Assembly (NCBI RefSeq): GCF_003610455.1
Contig: NZ_RAQK01000001.1
Coordinates: 2,170,001 to 2,234,000, forward strand
Reading direction: 5' to 3'
DNA: 64,000 bases
Origin: Sulfitobacter guttiformis
GTDB taxonomy: Bacteria > Pseudomonadota > Alphaproteobacteria > Rhodobacterales > Rhodobacteraceae
Under the pieces are notes generated by a model. That model ran no database searches. It was not told the origin of the DNA and saw only the letters and a list, made by a program, of their open reading frames with translations. This document shows, in pieces, positions 62,107 through 64,000 of the stretch. Both the position numbers and the translations under genes were made by a program. Within the stretch, counting starts at the first letter, position 1. Each line of letters opens with the position of its first letter.

Positions 62107-63681
62107 TTATTCGGGCGTAGTTGGTGCGTCGGGCACATCGGGTGGGCCATCAGGCGGCACAGTCAGGTCAGTCTGTGAATCGAGCTTTGCTTGCTGCTCC
62201 GCGAGAAGCGCTGTGACTTTGTTGAGTTCAGTTTCGGCGGCTCTCTGTTCATTGCGCGCTATGCTTACCGCACCGGCTGCCACGGATATGTTGGCTCGCA
62301 AGCCTGCAAGCTCCTCTCTGAGTGACAAAACCTCAGGGTCGAGAGCTCTCATTTGAGCCTCCAGAGTCAGAAATTCGTTTTGCAAGGTGGCCAGCTCGGA
62401 AGCGCTGCGTGTCCTTTGTTGTTCCAGGACAGCCGCCTCCGCCTGTGATGTTGTTACCTGACGCTGTGCATCTTCCGCGTCGGCCCGGAGTGACGACAGC
62501 TCATTGCGTGCCATCTGCACGTTCTGCGTGCGGGTGGTCACCTCTTCGTCCAAAGCTAATTTCTGTGCTTCAAGCTCAACGAGCCGCTGTTCGGCGTCTC
62601 CGATCGCCGCCAAGCGAGCGGTCTGGGCCGCGACCTCTGCTGCCAGCCGTTCTGCCTCAGCCGCCAGCGTATCGCGATTTGCTGTGGCTGCCGCCATTGC
62701 TTGCCGTTCCTCTGCTAGGGCCGAGGTCTGCGCGTTTAGCTGGCTATCCAGTCCAGCAAGACGCGCCTGCGCGCCGTCGGCCTGCGCATTCAAATCACTC
62801 AAACTGGCCTCGGTGGTCCCTAGCTCCGCATCTACGCGTGCGCGCTGCTGCCTGAAGTCTGCAAGGGCCTCAGTGATGCTTGTTTGTTGAGCCCGCAGGC
62901 TCTCTACCGAAGCATTTAGCTCTGACAGCTCGGACCGGCGCGCATTCACCTCAGTTTCAGCTGCCACGGCGCTTTGCTCGGTTGTCGAAATACGGCTCTC
63001 TATGTCCGCCAGATCAGCCGCCCTCACCTCCAGTCTGGCGAGCGTTGCGCTAACGCGCGCAAATTCTTCTGTCGCAGCCTTAAGCTCGGCGCGCTTGGCA
63101 TCAACGGCAGGATCAAGGCTTGATCGCTCTGTTCTGAGCGCTTGCACCTGATTTTCAAGTATGTCTCGGTCTGCGGAGAGGTCGGCGACGCCACGAGTGA
63201 GCGTATCGCGCTGGGTGGTGAGGTTGCTTATCTCGGTTGCGACGGTGCGCTTGGCATCGTTCAGCTGCCGCGTTTGCATCGCAACCTGCGCAGCTTCCTC
63301 CAGTGTCTCTTCAGCAGTCGCAAGCCTTTCATCGAGCCTGCCGATCTCCGCGTCCAGTGCATCGCGACGCGAAAGGGTTGCATCACGCTCCAAAGCAGCT
63401 GCATCGCGTTCCTCGCGGCTGCGTGCGATTTCGTCTTGCCGTTCGCTCAGCGCGCCTTGCAGGTTGGTCATTTCGGTGAGTAGATCATCGCGGCTTTTCC
63501 TCAAGCGGTCATTCTCGACAGTGAGATAGTCGATGTTACCCGCAATCTCACCAAATCGCTGGTTCAACCCGTTGACATGAAAACCCAAATAGGTGAGCCC
63601 GCCCACAGATATGACAGCAAGCACTGTAACGATTTTGGTATGAATGCGCGATTTACGCGAGGTCTCGTTCGACGATGTCAA
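62107..63681 (-). CDS. Membrane-anchored coiled-coil protein of the defence-type operon
   Basis: The 524-residue protein has an N-terminal membrane helix (about residues 17-34) and then an almost continuous coiled coil to about residue 500 (Glu/Ala/Arg/Leu heptads, for example RDDLLTEMTNLQGALSER). It ends in a Pro-rich tail (PPDGPPDVPDAP). The best start is a TTG at 63681: GGAGG lies 6 bases before it, whereas the earlier TTG at 63705 has no SD. It overlaps the upstream nuclease gene by 29 nt and precedes the ATPase gene by 11 bases. No enzymatic domain is seen. It probably pairs with the equally anchored coiled-coil ATPase. Confidence 0.85.
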   Translation of the reverse strand: MTSSNETSRKSRIHTKIVTVLAVISVGGLTYLGFHVNGLNQRFGEIAGNIDYLTVENDRLRKSRDDLLTEMTNLQGALSERQDEIARSREERDAAALERDATLSRRDALDAEIGRLDERLATAEETLEEAAQVAMQTRQLNDAKRTVATEISNLTTQRDTLTRGVADLSADRDILENQVQALRTERSSLDPAVDAKRAELKAATEEFARVSATLARLEVRAADLADIESRISTTEQSAVAAETEVNARRSELSELNASVESLRAQQTSITEALADFRQQRARVDAELGTTEASLSDLNAQADGAQARLAGLDSQLNAQTSALAEERQAMAAATANRDTLAAEAERLAAEVAAQTARLAAIGDAEQRLVELEAQKLALDEEVTTRTQNVQMARNELSSLRADAEDAQRQVTTSQAEAAVLEQQRTRSASELATLQNEFLTLEAQMRALDPEVLSLREELAGLRANISVAAGAVSIARNEQRAAETELNKVTALLAEQQAKLDSQTDLTVPPDGPPDVPDAPTTPE

Positions 63682-64000
63682 GGCATGCCTCCATATCCTT
63701 GGCAAGTTCGTCCACCCAGAAGCGGCGGACTTTCCAGCCTAGTGATTTCAGTTGATGGTCTCGCCAATGGTCTGATTGCTTTCTCTGACCATCAGTATTT
63801 TCATGGAAAAATCTTCCGTCTACCTCAAGGTCGAGCTTAACCCCGTTCGCACCGAAAAGTGCAAAGTCGAGTCGGCGACCTACGATTTCATATTGAGGTT
63901 GTGGAGTAAGTCCGCGTTTCTGGAGCGCATAGAAAACCCTGCGCTCCCAATCGCTATCAAACACGCCTTCACCGACACGTTTGCGAGGCTCGGTAGCTGC
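63653..64000 (-). CDS. C-terminus of a protein with VSR/DUF559-like PD-(D/E)XK nuclease domain, cut by window edge
   Basis: The frame is open to the right edge, so only the last 115 residues are seen. They match a VSR/DUF559/MTES_1575-type nuclease fold: FDSDWERRVFYALQKRG, RRLDFALFG (acidic active-site residue), KLDLEVDGRFFH (Glu), RDHQLKSLGWKVRRFWVDEL. Such domains often form the C-terminus of large SF1 helicases of the UPF1/DNA2 type, which would suit this operon, but no helicase motif is in view. A GTG-started 103-residue protein at 63964 is the alternative reading. It overlaps the coiled-coil gene. Confidence 0.8.
   Translation of the reverse strand, partial: AATEPRKRVGEGVFDSDWERRVFYALQKRGLTPQPQYEIVGRRLDFALFGANGVKLDLEVDGRFFHENTDGQRKQSDHWRDHQLKSLGWKVRRFWVDELAKDMEACLDIVERDLA

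Noticed and set aside
61438..62120. Long rightward open frames opposite the coiled-coil ATPase and coiled-coil protein
   Set aside because: They are antisense shadows of heptad-rich genes; they have no family motif or ribosome site.

Overview
The window looks like the chromosome of a marine alphaproteobacterium of the Rhodobacteraceae (Roseobacter group). The reasons are moderate G+C content, three TRAP transporters of two architectures within 25 kb, a GTTC-N7-GTTC LexA box of the alphaproteobacterial type, and gene families typical of that group. The species cannot be named from the sequence alone.

Layout. 1-3612: an RND efflux pump (permease cut by the left edge, plus its membrane-fusion subunit). 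3963-6378: a YaeQ-family protein and an SLC13-type permease. 6718-12076: a tightly overlapping leftward operon for envelope lipid or glycan chemistry (CDP-alcohol phosphatidyltransferase, membrane alkaline-phosphatase-fold enzyme, flippase-like protein, FkbM methyltransferase), then a cytochrome b561 and an EEP-family phosphatase/nuclease. 12271-18350: a seven-gene rightward operon with a QueD/PTPS-like protein, a methyltransferase, a RibD-type reductase lacking the deaminase, GTP cyclohydrolase II, a zinc-less MDR dehydrogenase, an inositol-monophosphatase-like enzyme and a GT4 glycosyltransferase. This reads as a route to an unknown modified and glycosylated pteridine or flavin-like product.

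18591-48003: mainly uptake, catabolism and efflux. It holds an M20 deacetylase, a PLP dehydratase, an acyl-CoA ligase with a TetR regulator, TRAP system 1, a marR-MFS-RND efflux operon, a 2-hydroxyacid dehydrogenase followed by TRAP system 2 with an amidase and a small membrane protein, an alpha/beta hydrolase with a Gfo/Idh oxidoreductase, RlmF, a metallo-beta-lactamase-fold enzyme, and a TAXI-type TRAP system. 49194-54825: initiator tRNA-Met, an SOS-type repair pair (radical SAM protein and UdgX) behind a LexA box, CreA, a lytic transglycosylase and a glycine-zipper lipoprotein.

54826-64000: an apparent integrated island. It opens with a 28-nt copy of a tRNA 3' end (an att-like scar) and a broken nucleotidyltransferase gene. 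It continues as a compact leftward operon that runs off the right edge: the C-terminus of a protein with a VSR/DUF559-like nuclease domain, a membrane-anchored coiled-coil protein, a membrane-anchored coiled-coil McrB-like AAA+ ATPase, a DUF2357 McrC-like protein and an Hsp70-like ATPase. This is the best candidate for an unusual system. It resembles the McrBC-related CoCoNuT class of predicted antiviral systems, but has membrane anchors and a McrC-like protein with no visible nuclease motif.
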